NCBI GenBank assembly: GCA_938091995.1
Contig: CALKNZ010000038.1
Span: 1 to 64,000, forward strand
DNA length: 64,000 nucleotides
Source: an uncultured Luminiphilus sp.
GTDB lineage: Bacteria; Pseudomonadota; Gammaproteobacteria; Pseudomonadales; Halieaceae
Direction: 5' to 3'
Part shown: piece after piece, positions 37,865-46,966 of the stretch
Position numbering within the stretch: the stretch's first letter is position 1
Layout of the letters: every line of letters starts with the position of its first letter
Made by a program: the position numbers and the translations under genes
The notes under the pieces: model-generated
Told to the model about the DNA's origin: nothing
The model's database searches: none
Seen by the model: only the letters and a program-made list of their open reading frames with translations

Positions 37865-39439
37865 ATGTCCACGATGAGCCAAGACAGCAACGCTAAAACC
37901 TCTGAAAAACACAGCGATTTACCCGCATCAAAGCTCATTGAACTCGCTCTGGCGAGGAACGAAGGCACGCTGACCGATACCGGCGCCCTGCGCGTAGAAA
38001 CAGGCGCAAGAACAGGACGCTCTCCCGCAGACCGATTCGTCGTAAAAGAAGTGTCCTCTGAAGAGGCTATTGACTGGGGCTCCGTTAACAAGGCCTTCGA
38101 TGGTGACCGATTCGACGCGCTGTGGGCACGGGTTAAAGCCTTCGCCAGCGAATCGACAACGTTTATACAACACCTTCATGTTGGTGAGCACAGCGAGCAC
38201 TACCTGCCGGTTCGTGCGACCACAACCACCGCCTGGCAATCACTGTTTGCAAGAAATATGTTTATTCGACCTGACACTTACAACCCCACGAATAAGCCCG
38301 AGTGGAAAATTCTGAATGTGCCAGATTTTGTCTGCGACCCACTGCGAGATGGCACCAACTCTGAAGCCACGGTGATTATCAATTTTGGCCAGCGTAAAGT
38401 TCTGATCGCGGGTATGCGCTACGCGGGAGAGATGAAAAAAGCGATGTTCTCCGTGCAAAACTTCCTGCTGCCTGAAAAAGATGTCATGCCCATGCATTGC
38501 TCCGCTAATGTCGGGGAAGATGGCCAAACCACCTTATTTTTTGGTCTCTCAGGCACCGGTAAAACAACGCTATCAGCGGACCCTTCGCGGTATTTGATTG
38601 GTGATGACGAGCACGGCTGGGCAAAAGGCGCCGTTTTCAACATTGAAGGGGGTTGCTACGCCAAAACCATTAATCTGAGCCAAAAGAATGAACCCATCAT
38701 TTGGGACGCCATTCGATTTGGCGCGATCGTAGAGAACGTCGTACTCAACGACAGACGTCACGCCGACTATAACGACACCAGCCTTTCAGAGAATGGCCGT
38801 TGCTGTTACCCCTTAGAGCATGTTGCACGACGTGTGCCGCAAAACAGCGGTGGCGAGCCCAAATGTGTCATCTTTCTAACCTGTGACGTATCAGGCGTTT
38901 TACCGCCTATCTCCATCTTGTCCAAAGAAGCCGCGGCCTTTCACTTTCTGTCAGGTTATACCGCTCGCGTAGGCTCTACTGAAGTCGGTGCTGCCGCAGG
39001 GATTCACCCCACGTTTTCTACCTGTTTTGGTGCACCCTTCATGCCTCGCCCTGCAGGAGATTATGCCGAACTGTTAATGAAGCGTATTGAAGACTTCGGC
39101 AGTCAAGTTTACCTCGTCAATACGGGATGGACTGGCGGTTCAGGCGGCGCTGAGGGACGTGGCGCAAGATTCCCTATTCCTATTACCCGAGCCGTGGTTA
39201 ACGCGGCACAAACGGGCTGTCTACTTGAGGGGGAGACCCAGCATCTAGAGACGCTCAACCTGACCTTCCCAAGTTCAATTCCCGGGGTAGATGACAAGTA
39301 CATCAACCCGAAAGCTGGGTGGGGCGATGACGATGCTTATGAAGCTCAGGCGCAGAAATTAGCCATGCTCTTTCAAGATAATATTGGCCAATTTGACGTC
39401 AGTGACGCCATTATCGCAGCCGGCCCAAGAGTGCAGTAA
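37865..39439 (+). CDS. pckA: Phosphoenolpyruvate carboxykinase (ATP)
   Basis: PckA converts oxaloacetate to phosphoenolpyruvate in gluconeogenesis. The 524-residue protein from the ATG at 37865 (another ATG at 37874 is possible) has the substrate block [13 protein letters not shown], the P-loop [11 protein letters not shown] near residue 228, the metal site IGDDEHGW and the adenine site region NTGWTGG. Upstream open frame to 37604 lies inside hslO and is rejected. Confidence 0.96.
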   Translation: MSTMSQDSNAKTSEKHSDLPASKLIELALARNEGTLTDTGALRVETGARTGRSPADRFVVKEVSSEEAIDWGSVNKAFDGDRFDALWARVKAFASESTTFIQHLHVGEHSEHYLPVRATTTTAWQSLFARNMFIRPDTYNPTNKPEWKILNVPDFVCDPLRDGTNSEATVIINFGQRKVLIAGMRYAGEMKKAMFSVQNFLLPEKDVMPMHCSANVGEDGQTTLFFGLSGTGKTTLSADPSRYLIGDDEHGWAKGAVFNIEGGCYAKTINLSQKNEPIIWDAIRFGAIVENVVLNDRRHADYNDTSLSENGRCCYPLEHVARRVPQNSGGEPKCVIFLTCDVSGVLPPISILSKEAAAFHFLSGYTARVGSTEVGAAAGIHPTFSTCFGAPFMPRPAGDYAELLMKRIEDFGSQVYLVNTGWTGGSGGAEGRGARFPIPITRAVVNAAQTGCLLEGETQHLETLNLTFPSSIPGVDDKYINPKAGWGDDDAYEAQAQKLAMLFQDNIGQFDVSDAIIAAGPRVQ

Positions 39440-39520
39440 ACCCATGCGTTTCGGGAGCCAATACCCATACTTGAAAGAACCTGCCGCAGCGCGCCAACGA
39501 CCCCTACAACCAGCACTATC

Positions 39521-40342
39521 GTGACTCAGGAAAGCCAAATCGCCGTCACGCCCCTGCAGACACAGTCAGCGCCCAACATGACTAAGCAACTGACGCACCT
39601 GCGATCCGATCCAAGCGCTACGGATTTTTACATTTGTGAATTTCCCAAGTCAGGCGTGACTTTCCTGACCGTACTGATTGCCAATGCGCTACTTATCGCC
39701 AATGGTTACAGCGCCAGGGCCACTTTTGCTTCGGTTCGTAACTACATTGCCGACCTGTGTGTTGGCGAACACGTGACGTCTCATGCCTTTCAAGATCCAC
39801 CGTCAAGGTTTTATAAAATACACTCGGTGTTCTCTGCTCAATTTATTCATAGTCTTTATCTTGTCAGACATCCGGTCGATGTTATGGCCAGCAATTTACG
39901 CTATGCCATCGGAAGAGGTTGGTGGCAGCCCGAAAGTCGTGACGACTTTCTCAGCCATCCCATATTAGGTATCGAGGCCTGGAAGCGCCATATACAGGGT
40001 TGGCTCGTGGACAACAGTTTTGCATCAGATGTCATTTTTGTTCATCTTTTGCGCTACGAAGACTTACTTTCAGACACCGAAAGAGAATTGCGTAACATCG
40101 ATGCGAATTTTGGCTGGCACCTTCCCGAAGCGGCCATAGTGGGTGCAGTAGAGGCGGCGTCCAGAGAAAATATGCGCCAGCAAGAGGCGATATATCGACA
40201 GCACAATCCGAATCATCAATTTGAGTTTGTCTCACCCGCAGGATCAGAGGTCACACCGGGGTTTCGTGATCAAGTTCTCGCGAGCTGTACCGAAGAGCTT
40301 CATCTGCTGGGCTATCAAACAAACCGGATACCCGCGTCATAG
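39521..40342 (+). CDS. Sulfotransferase family protein
   Basis: A 273-residue PAPS-dependent sulfotransferase. The 5'-phosphosulfate loop is FPKSGVTFL (41-49) and the 3'-phosphate site is LVRHPVDVMASNLRY (about 115-129), with R116 and S124. The C-terminal region includes RYEDLLSD. It starts with GTG at 39521, with a possible ATG at 39578 that would leave the core intact. It stands alone between pckA and an RND pump on the other strand, and no sulfate-activation or glycan genes are adjacent. The acceptor (lipid, glycan or protein) is unknown. It may be an acquired gene. Confidence 0.85.
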   Translation: MTQESQIAVTPLQTQSAPNMTKQLTHLRSDPSATDFYICEFPKSGVTFLTVLIANALLIANGYSARATFASVRNYIADLCVGEHVTSHAFQDPPSRFYKIHSVFSAQFIHSLYLVRHPVDVMASNLRYAIGRGWWQPESRDDFLSHPILGIEAWKRHIQGWLVDNSFASDVIFVHLLRYEDLLSDTERELRNIDANFGWHLPEAAIVGAVEAASRENMRQQEAIYRQHNPNHQFEFVSPAGSEVTPGFRDQVLASCTEELHLLGYQTNRIPAS

Positions 40343-40361
40343 CACCCTCACCCCAGGTGCT
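40339..40361. terminator. Hairpin between the sulfotransferase and RND genes
   Basis: TAGCACC and GGTGCTA flank a 9-base loop in the 64-base gap between convergent genes, and the 5' arm overlaps the sulfotransferase stop. No T-run, so a weak bidirectional terminator is the best reading. Confidence 0.4.
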
Positions 40362-40406
40362 ATTGCCGAAATTAGATGGCCTACTAAAGAATCACGAAGC
40401 AGATGT

Positions 40407-43400
40407 TTAGTGGGGTGCTGAAGCAGCTACTGTCGCCTCGGTACCCGATACATCCTCTGAGGCCCCCAGCAGGCGCGACACAACATGGGTCACGTCATCA
40501 CCGATAAGGTACAGCGCTGGCACCAAAACAAGCGTTACGCCGGTCGCAAATAAAACACCAAACGACAGGGATGTCACCATAGGTATCAAGAACTGCGCCT
40601 GAACACTGGTCTCTGACATGATGGGTAACAGCCCCACAAACGTGGTTAAGGAGGTCAAAATGATAGGACGAAATCGATCCTCGGCTCCCTGCAATAACGC
40701 GTCCCATAGCTCATACCCTTGCTCACGCAAATGGTTAACGCGATCAATCAGCACCAGGTTATCGTTCACCACAACGCCCGCGCAGGCAATAACACCCATC
40801 ATAGAAAATATACTCACTTCCCAATCAAGCAGGGCGTGGCCAAAAATTGCGCCCATGATGCCAAAAGGAATAGCTGTCAATACTAAGAAGGGCTGCCAAT
40901 AGGACTTGAAGGCAATCGCCATAAGACCAAATATGACCAACATGGCTAAACCCATAAACGTCAGCATGGAACTTTTGAATTCGGTCTCCTCCTGAAGTTC
41001 TCCGTCTAAATTCAGCTCCAGGCCTGGATACTCTTGCTGCCACAGAGGCAGCTGGGAGGCTAAAATACCATCGACTACTGCGCGAGGACTGGCCCCATCG
41101 CTACTGACATCAGCGCCAATCTCTAGCGTGCGCATGCGGTTCAAACGTTCCAGTTTCTGATATCCGGGTTTAATGCTGTAAGTAGCCACTGTGCTAAAAG
41201 GGACTTCCTTGCCCGTAGGGGTGCGAATATACATTTCATCGAGATTGGCCAGTGAGCGCCGCTCGCTTTCAGGGTAACGAACCATCACTTTAACGTCTTC
41301 ACGACCCCGGGGAATACGTTGTGCTTCATCACCATAAAACGCCTGGCGCACCTGCTTGGCGACGCTAGACAGGCTTACATTCAGTGCCTCTGCTGCAGGT
41401 TTTAGATCTAGCACCACCTCATCTCTGGGCGAATCAAAACTATCACTCACGTCGAAAACTCCCGGATAAGCGAGCAAAGCCGCCCGAACCCTAGGTGCCA
41501 AATCTTCTAAATCTTGAGTGTTGCGGGAGGCGAACAGCAGCTTAATCTGTTTGCCTGGATCTTGAATCGTAAAATCCATTCGAATTTCTTTCGCTTGGGG
41601 TACCGGGCCCACAAGGTCGCGGTATTCAAGGGCAATCTGCTCGGTATCGACGCCCTCAGACACCGTGCCAATCTCAATACTGATTGTGTTTTCATTGGTT
41701 GTCGCCGAAACATGGCTAATGGCGGGCGTCGCGAAAAATTCAGGCCGCGCATTCCAATCTGACTTTAAGACTTGTGCCGCCGCGACCATGCGATCTCGCA
41801 ACGCAACGGTATCAGAATAAGGCCCGCCCTCTGGCATCTCAACCGACGCAATCACGTAATCGCTATTCACCTTGGGAAAAAATGCCGACTTCACCCAGCC
41901 ACCACCGTAGAGGGCGATGCTCATAGAGAAGGCCACCAAAAAGACGCCGGCAACCGCGTAGTGATGACTGAGTGCCCAGCGCAGGAACGGTCGATAACGA
42001 TGTCCTGCAAACCAGACCATGCCCGATGCGCAGGCCTGCCGCCAACCTGAAAGACGCTGCATGACTCGAGTTTTAGGCTCTTTTTCTGGCCCCAAATGCG
42101 CCAAATGGGCGGGCAAAATGAGCAGGCACTCGACCAGAGAAAACGCGAGTGCCAGAAGTACAACAATAGGAATTGATCTGGCTGCTGTCGACCAATCGCC
42201 GGGTAACAACAACATGGGCACAAAGAAAATCATAGTGCTGATAACAGCAAACATCACCGGCTTAAACACGCCCCGGACCCCAAGCAACGCACCCACGGGT
42301 CCCCGCTCACCGCGTACTTGGTGGGTGTGAATAGATTCACCCACGATAATCGCATCGTCGACTACGATTCCAAGCACCAAGAGGAAGGCAAACAGAGAAA
42401 TCATATTGAGACTAATGCCCGTGAACTGCAGCATAAATAGCGTGCCCAAGAATGCCACCGCGATGCCACTACCCACCCAGAACGCCAATTTAGGCCTTAA
42501 AAACAACACCAAAACAGCAGCGACCAACAGCAAACCGCCAATGCCATTTTCCAGAAGCGTTGTCACCCGCCCACGAAAAGACTTAGAAATGTCGCGCCAA
42601 ATAGTCAGATTAACTCCGGGTGGCAGGCTCAGCTGCTGCTCGTCGACCCACTCCTTGACCACCCGGTTGGTTTTGAGGACATCTGGGCTGGAGGTAACGT
42701 AAACCCGCAGCCCCAAAGCTGGATTATCGTCAAAGGTGACGTCAAGATCTAAATCTACAAAGCCATCTTCAATGACTGCCACGTCACCCAACAGCAATTC
42801 AGTGCCGTCGGTTTGCGTCAGCAATGTGATGCGCTCAAAGTCTGCGCGGCCGTAGGCTTGCCCTCGAGTTTGAACACGAACATCCCCTTCCTGAGTTTTG
42901 ATTGCCCCCGCAGGAAGATTCAGAGAGGTCCCTTGAATTGCAGTGACAACTTGATCGAAGGTCAGTCCATAGCGCCGCAACATCGTTTCCGAAATATTAA
43001 TCGACACCTCATAGGGCCTGGCCGTAATGAGGTCGACCATCGACACCCAGGGCTGTCTGGCAAGATCGTCCCTCAAGGATTCACCCAGCTCTTTGAGTTC
43101 ATACTCATCAAGTTCGCCGTACAGCTGCACCACCGTCATCAGGTGCTTGAAGGTAATTTCTGAAACGATGGGCCGCTCTGCATCAGCAGGGAAGCTATTA
43201 ATAGCATCAACCCGCGTCTTGATATCGGAAGTTAATCGCTGCATTGGATAATTTTGGGTGGCCTCAATCATCACCGTACCCATACCTTGCACCGCAGTCG
43301 ACCGGATTTCTTTGATGCCGTTTAAATCGTGTATCGCCTCTTCGATGCGCACTGAAATTTGCTCTTCCACCTCGGCTGGACCCGCACCCGGGAAGGGCAT

Positions 43401-43547
43401 TGTCACACTCACCTGATTGATTTCAGAGGTCGGGAAAAATTGTTTGTCTAGGCTAGGAGTCGTCAGTACACCGCCAACAATCAGCAGCAACATCAGTAAA
43501 TTGGCGGCGATAGGGTTTCTTATCATCCAGTTCAATGGACCCTGCAT
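40407..43547 (-). CDS. RND efflux transporter, inner-membrane pump
   Basis: A 1046-residue HAE-1/AcrB-type proton-driven exporter. The first helix (WMIRNPIAANLLMLLLIVGG), the TM4 proton-relay motif VVDDAIIVGESIHTH and the second-half block GVVVNDNLVLIDRVN are visible, as are two large periplasmic loops with inner-leaflet and porter domains. It starts 2 bases after the adaptor gene. No TolC-like channel gene is present nearby, so it must borrow one. Substrates cannot be predicted. Confidence 0.93.
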   Translation of the reverse strand: MQGPLNWMIRNPIAANLLMLLLIVGGVLTTPSLDKQFFPTSEINQVSVTMPFPGAGPAEVEEQISVRIEEAIHDLNGIKEIRSTAVQGMGTVMIEATQNYPMQRLTSDIKTRVDAINSFPADAERPIVSEITFKHLMTVVQLYGELDEYELKELGESLRDDLARQPWVSMVDLITARPYEVSINISETMLRRYGLTFDQVVTAIQGTSLNLPAGAIKTQEGDVRVQTRGQAYGRADFERITLLTQTDGTELLLGDVAVIEDGFVDLDLDVTFDDNPALGLRVYVTSSPDVLKTNRVVKEWVDEQQLSLPPGVNLTIWRDISKSFRGRVTTLLENGIGGLLLVAAVLVLFLRPKLAFWVGSGIAVAFLGTLFMLQFTGISLNMISLFAFLLVLGIVVDDAIIVGESIHTHQVRGERGPVGALLGVRGVFKPVMFAVISTMIFFVPMLLLPGDWSTAARSIPIVVLLALAFSLVECLLILPAHLAHLGPEKEPKTRVMQRLSGWRQACASGMVWFAGHRYRPFLRWALSHHYAVAGVFLVAFSMSIALYGGGWVKSAFFPKVNSDYVIASVEMPEGGPYSDTVALRDRMVAAAQVLKSDWNARPEFFATPAISHVSATTNENTISIEIGTVSEGVDTEQIALEYRDLVGPVPQAKEIRMDFTIQDPGKQIKLLFASRNTQDLEDLAPRVRAALLAYPGVFDVSDSFDSPRDEVVLDLKPAAEALNVSLSSVAKQVRQAFYGDEAQRIPRGREDVKVMVRYPESERRSLANLDEMYIRTPTGKEVPFSTVATYSIKPGYQKLERLNRMRTLEIGADVSSDGASPRAVVDGILASQLPLWQQEYPGLELNLDGELQEETEFKSSMLTFMGLAMLVIFGLMAIAFKSYWQPFLVLTAIPFGIMGAIFGHALLDWEVSIFSMMGVIACAGVVVNDNLVLIDRVNHLREQGYELWDALLQGAEDRFRPIILTSLTTFVGLLPIMSETSVQAQFLIPMVTSLSFGVLFATGVTLVLVPALYLIGDDVTHVVSRLLGASEDVSGTEATVAASAPH

Positions 43548-43549
43548 AA

Positions 43550-44767
43550 TCAGCCATCTCCCATAGCGACAGACAACTCGGAAACTTCAACCTTGAGACC
43601 TGCAATCAGGAGACCTGTCTGAGCACGCACGATACGACTACCCTCTTTCAAGCCAGCAACCCAAGCCCACTGTTCTGTGCGGCGCTGCACGATTACAGAC
43701 TGGCGAATCAACTTATCACCGTCGCCTACTAGCAACACGGTGTTATCTGAGCGCAATGCTGAAGCGGGCAATTGAACCAGGTTAGGCATTGGGGGGGTGG
43801 GTATTTCAGCGCGGACAAACATGCCGGGGGTTAAGGGTGGACGGCCCGAGGCTTGCGACTCAAAAGGCTCTAGCACCTCGGCAATTGCATTAACCGTTCT
43901 TGACTGCCTATCGACTACAGCCTGGACCCTTCGAATTTTAGCCTGCCACTGCCATTCACGACCACCAAAGTCAGTACTAAGCGTAACAGGGCTGCCCAGA
44001 TCGACATTGGCGTTCATTGGTAATTTAAGAGCCGCAAGCTGGCTGTCATTAAGCGGGAGTGCGACATCGACGATGTCCGTCGCGTAAATCTCTGCCACTG
44101 CAGTACCCGGGGCAATGTATTGACCAAGATCCACCCGCTTAGTCTCAATACGACCGCTAAAAGGTGCCCGAATCTCTGTCCTAGTTAACGCCAATTCTGC
44201 CGCCGATACATCGGCCTTTGCTGCTAGCAACGCCGCCTCTGCTGCCTTCATTTGCGGCTGGCGTAAAAACAAGGCGTTCGCTTCTACCGTACCCAGCTCC
44301 CGCCACTCACGTTTTGCCTGCCTGTTTCTGCCCCGCTCCTCGGCGAGGCGCTGCTCTGCAGCAGCAACCTGTGACCGTGCCCTAGCAATGGCAAATTCAT
44401 AGTCGGCCTGCTCAAGCCGCAGCAGAATGTCACCCTCGTTAAAAAATGCACCCTCCTCAAACTGCTGCGACACCTTCTCCACCTTGCCCGAGACTTCAGC
44501 CACCAGGCTGATACGCCGACGCGCTTCCACGGTACCTTGTGTGTTCACCGCCAGCGAAATGGCTGAAGGCTGGGCGTGTAGAATTGATACCACAGGTCGC
44601 AAAGGTTCTGGGGTGACATTGGCAACGGGCTTGGATTTCCCCGTCAAAACAAGCCCTGCCAACAGTAAACCACCACCTGTAATCAGTGCTGCGATGAAAA
44701 ATTTTCGAAGGGTTAGGCGCTGTCTACCCGAGGTCTGTACTGGTGTCGTTGTCAAAATGATTTCCAT
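43550..44767 (-). CDS. RND efflux periplasmic adaptor (membrane fusion protein)
   Basis: A 405-residue HlyD/AcrA-type adaptor. An N-terminal membrane anchor (about 25-45) precedes the lipoyl half-motifs (VEARRRISLVAEVSGKVEKV in parts), a coiled-coil hairpin (about 110-185, rich in Ala/Glu/Arg), the second lipoyl half (TRTEIRAPFSGRIETKRVDLGQY in parts) and a beta-barrel. It has no lipobox cysteine, so it is anchored by the helix. It is co-transcribed with the pump. Its promoter lies in the AT-rich gap shared with the phasin-like gene. Confidence 0.92.
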   Translation of the reverse strand: MEIILTTTPVQTSGRQRLTLRKFFIAALITGGGLLLAGLVLTGKSKPVANVTPEPLRPVVSILHAQPSAISLAVNTQGTVEARRRISLVAEVSGKVEKVSQQFEEGAFFNEGDILLRLEQADYEFAIARARSQVAAAEQRLAEERGRNRQAKREWRELGTVEANALFLRQPQMKAAEAALLAAKADVSAAELALTRTEIRAPFSGRIETKRVDLGQYIAPGTAVAEIYATDIVDVALPLNDSQLAALKLPMNANVDLGSPVTLSTDFGGREWQWQAKIRRVQAVVDRQSRTVNAIAEVLEPFESQASGRPPLTPGMFVRAEIPTPPMPNLVQLPASALRSDNTVLLVGDGDKLIRQSVIVQRRTEQWAWVAGLKEGSRIVRAQTGLLIAGLKVEVSELSVAMGDG

Positions 44768-44853
44768 GGCATTGAAGGGTTACCGCAAAGCAAAGTCCAT
44801 TAGCTCTGCAGTATCGCCAAGTTATACGCGCAAGCCGGGATTTCACGTCTGTA

Positions 44854-44888
44854 AAAAATTTACTAAATTTTTAGAAAGTATTTTCTAA
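44854..44888. promoter_or_regulatory. Two adjacent palindromes in the adaptor/phasin divergent promoter region
   Basis: AAAAATTT-ACT-AAATTTTT (44854-44872) runs into TTAGAAA-GTAT-TTTCTAA (44871-44888). Both are perfect inverted repeats in a markedly AT-rich gap. They may bind the TetR-type protein encoded at 45660 and control the pump, the phasin-like gene or both. This is inference from position. Confidence 0.4.
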
Positions 44889-44970
44889 TTATATGAGCGA
44901 TCTTAAGTGGGTCGGGTCGAAAGCTACCTCACTTTCCCCACCTAATTAATGAACGAATTGGAGAGAAATC

Positions 44971-45492
44971 ATGGCTGAGACTAAAGCAAGCCCCAAAACA
45001 CGTAAAACCCCGGTCAAAAAGGCTGTTGCCAGCAAAAAGGTAGCCCCCAAGAAAACCGCAGCAAAGAAAACAGCAGCCAAAAAAGCGCCTGCGAAGGCTG
45101 CAACGGCAAAAACACGGGCCAAGCAAGCTACTGCCGCCAACAAAGCGGCTGCTAAGGACCTTCGGTCGGTGGCGGTTGAAACCAGTCGTAATGCTCTAAG
45201 AGCAGGCCTGGGCGTTTATGGCATGGCGTACGATCAGTTGCTCGAGCAATTGGAAATGTTACAGAGTCAGGTAGACGATGCCCAGGGCAAGCTCAACGAG
45301 CGCCGCAAGCAGGCCGAAGCTGTTTACGAAACTCTGGTAAAGCGTGGCACCACCGTCGAAAAGGAAGCCCTCAAGGCCTTCGAAGATCTGGAACTTGACG
45401 CCCTGACCGATCGCACCATGCTTGACGAGCAAATGAGCAAAGCCAAGGCGCGATTTGACAAGCTGCGCGCCAAGGTGACCAAAGCCGCATAA
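44971..45492 (+). CDS. Phasin-like protein with N-terminal histone-like Lys/Ala tail
   Basis: A 173-residue protein. Residues 1-62 are a Lys/Ala/Pro/Thr-rich tail (KKTAAKKTAAKKAPAK). Residues 65-170 form an amphipathic helical, coiled-coil domain starting LRSVAVETSRNALRAGLGVYG, which resembles phasins that coat polyhydroxyalkanoate granules. Pseudomonas PhaF combines the same two parts in the opposite order (phasin first, AAKP tail last). PhaF links granules to the nucleoid, so a similar role is plausible here. GGAGAG precedes the ATG and a strong terminator follows. The family match is by eye only. Confidence 0.7.
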   Translation: MAETKASPKTRKTPVKKAVASKKVAPKKTAAKKTAAKKAPAKAATAKTRAKQATAANKAAAKDLRSVAVETSRNALRAGLGVYGMAYDQLLEQLEMLQSQVDDAQGKLNERRKQAEAVYETLVKRGTTVEKEALKAFEDLELDALTDRTMLDEQMSKAKARFDKLRAKVTKAA

Positions 45493-45512
45493 ACTCGGTC
45501 CTGTTGAGTTTT

Positions 45513-45536
45513 GGGAGGCATTGCCTCCCTTTTTTT
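45513..45536 (+). terminator. Intrinsic terminator of the phasin-like gene
   Basis: GGGAGGC-ATT-GCCTCCC followed by seven T, 20 bases after the stop codon. It isolates the phasin-like gene from the TetR-type gene downstream. Confidence 0.92.
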
Positions 45537-45659
45537 GGCTCAAAAAATGGCGCCCACCAGCCGGTCGGGGCCAAACCATGTCGGGAACCCAATCGGACTC
45601 TTGTGACGACCTAAGGTAAGCTAACCGTCAGATTTTTTGGCAAGCTTTGGGAGCATGCC

Positions 45660-46343
45660 GTGACTGTAAAGACGCCTGAACACATTTTAGATACCACGAG
45701 GTATTTATTTAACACCCGGGGAGAGGGCTCTGTAACGGCGTCTGACGTTGCCTTAGAGCTCGGTATTAGCACTGGCAATCTTTACTACCATTTTAAAGGT
45801 AAAGAGGCTCTGCACCTGGCACTCTTTGCCAAACTGCAAAGAGAGATGATTGTCCTCATGGGACCTGCAGTTCAGGCTCCCGGGTTATTCACGAGTGACC
45901 GCACCACAACCCCCATTGAGACCAGCTGGCTGTTCCTGACCGTCGTCTTAGAGAAGATGCTGGAATATCGCTATGTTTACGACAATCCACGAGGCGTTAT
46001 GAGCCGCTTTGATGATATTGATCGCGGCTTTAGGCGATTACTTCGGATGAAACAAAAGGTGTGCAATAACATTGCAGTAGAATTGGTGCCGGCATCAGAT
46101 AGAGGCGCTCATCCACATTTGTCTACGCTCACCAACACCATGACGCTGTGTATGAACTGCTGGCTGAGTTACGACCCCATACTAAATCCTCAGGATGCCG
46201 AAACTTTATCGGTACACCGTGGCGTGCTACAAATATTGTCTCACTGCGCACCCTATCTAGGAGATGAACAACGCAACTTTTACAACATTTGTGAGCAACT
46301 TTACCAACAAATGATCGACGAAAACGCCGGTTCACTGGACTGA
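45660..46343 (+). CDS. TetR-family transcriptional regulator
   Basis: A 227-residue repressor-type protein. The N-terminal helix-turn-helix (about 15-60) includes ASDVALELGISTGNLYYHFKGKEALHLALF, in parts a signature of TetR proteins. The C-terminal ligand domain is not recognisable and resembles the TetR_C group with a helical core. It starts with GTG, preceded by GGGAG at 7 bases. It lies near the RND pump and could control it or the phasin-like gene, but it also precedes a peroxiredoxin gene by 55 bases. Confidence 0.9.
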   Translation: MTVKTPEHILDTTRYLFNTRGEGSVTASDVALELGISTGNLYYHFKGKEALHLALFAKLQREMIVLMGPAVQAPGLFTSDRTTTPIETSWLFLTVVLEKMLEYRYVYDNPRGVMSRFDDIDRGFRRLLRMKQKVCNNIAVELVPASDRGAHPHLSTLTNTMTLCMNCWLSYDPILNPQDAETLSVHRGVLQILSHCAPYLGDEQRNFYNICEQLYQQMIDENAGSLD

Positions 46344-46398
46344 GCCGTCGGTATACGTTACAAAATACGCCTATTTTTACTCACTCAGGAAAAATCAT

Positions 46399-46878
46399 AT
46401 GACAATTGCAATCGGCGATACCATCCCTGCGGCCAACCTCATGGTAATGGGCGAAAATGGCCCTGGTGGCGTTACTACCAGCGAACTGTTTGACGGCAAA
46501 AAGGTCCTCCTATTTGCTGTACCCGGGGCATTTACCCCTGGCTGTTCCATGACCCACCTACCGGGCTATGTGGCCCATGCCGACCAAATTAAGGCAGCTG
46601 GTATCGATAGCATCATTTGTTTGTCAGTCAACGATGCCTTTGTCATGGGAGCTTGGGGCGAGGCACACAGCGCCGACCAGATCATAATGCTGGCCGACGG
46701 TAATGGTGAACTCACCAGTAAACTCGGCCTAGAGCTTGACGGCAGTGGATTCGGCTTAGGGACGCGATCGCAGCGCTATGCCATGGTTGTTGACAACGGC
46801 AAGGTCACTCACCTCAATATTGAGGAGGGACCAGGCGTTGACGTAAGTTCTGCTGAGAACATGCTAGCGCAGCTGTAG
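46399..46878 (+). CDS. Peroxiredoxin, Prx5 type
   Basis: A 159-residue peroxidase of the AhpC/TSA superfamily, Prx5 group. The peroxidatic cysteine C49 sits in VPGAFTPGCSMTHLPGY, and SVNDAFVMGAWG is the characteristic Prx5 block. There is no fused glutaredoxin domain, so it depends on an external thiol donor. AGGA precedes the ATG. Confidence 0.94.
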   Translation: MTIAIGDTIPAANLMVMGENGPGGVTTSELFDGKKVLLFAVPGAFTPGCSMTHLPGYVAHADQIKAAGIDSIICLSVNDAFVMGAWGEAHSADQIIMLADGNGELTSKLGLELDGSGFGLGTRSQRYAMVVDNGKVTHLNIEEGPGVDVSSAENMLAQL

Positions 46879-46888
46879 GCCTTTTTAC

Positions 46889-46924
46889 GCCATCGTTCGC
46901 ATTAAAGACACCGCGAACGGTGGC
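46889..46924. terminator. Stem-loop between convergent peroxiredoxin and transporter genes
   Basis: GCCATCGTTCGC and GCGAACGGTGGC pair over 12 positions (one G-T) around a 12-base loop, starting 11 bases after the peroxiredoxin stop. No T-run follows on either strand. It may stop or stabilise transcripts from both sides. Confidence 0.5.
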
Positions 46925-46966
46925 TCTCTCCCCTGATAGCAACTCCCTTTAGTAACACCCCTGTCG

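Noticed and set aside
42019-42330. Several 90-100-codon frames opposite the RND pump gene
   Set aside because: They are shadows on the other strand of a long, well-supported gene.
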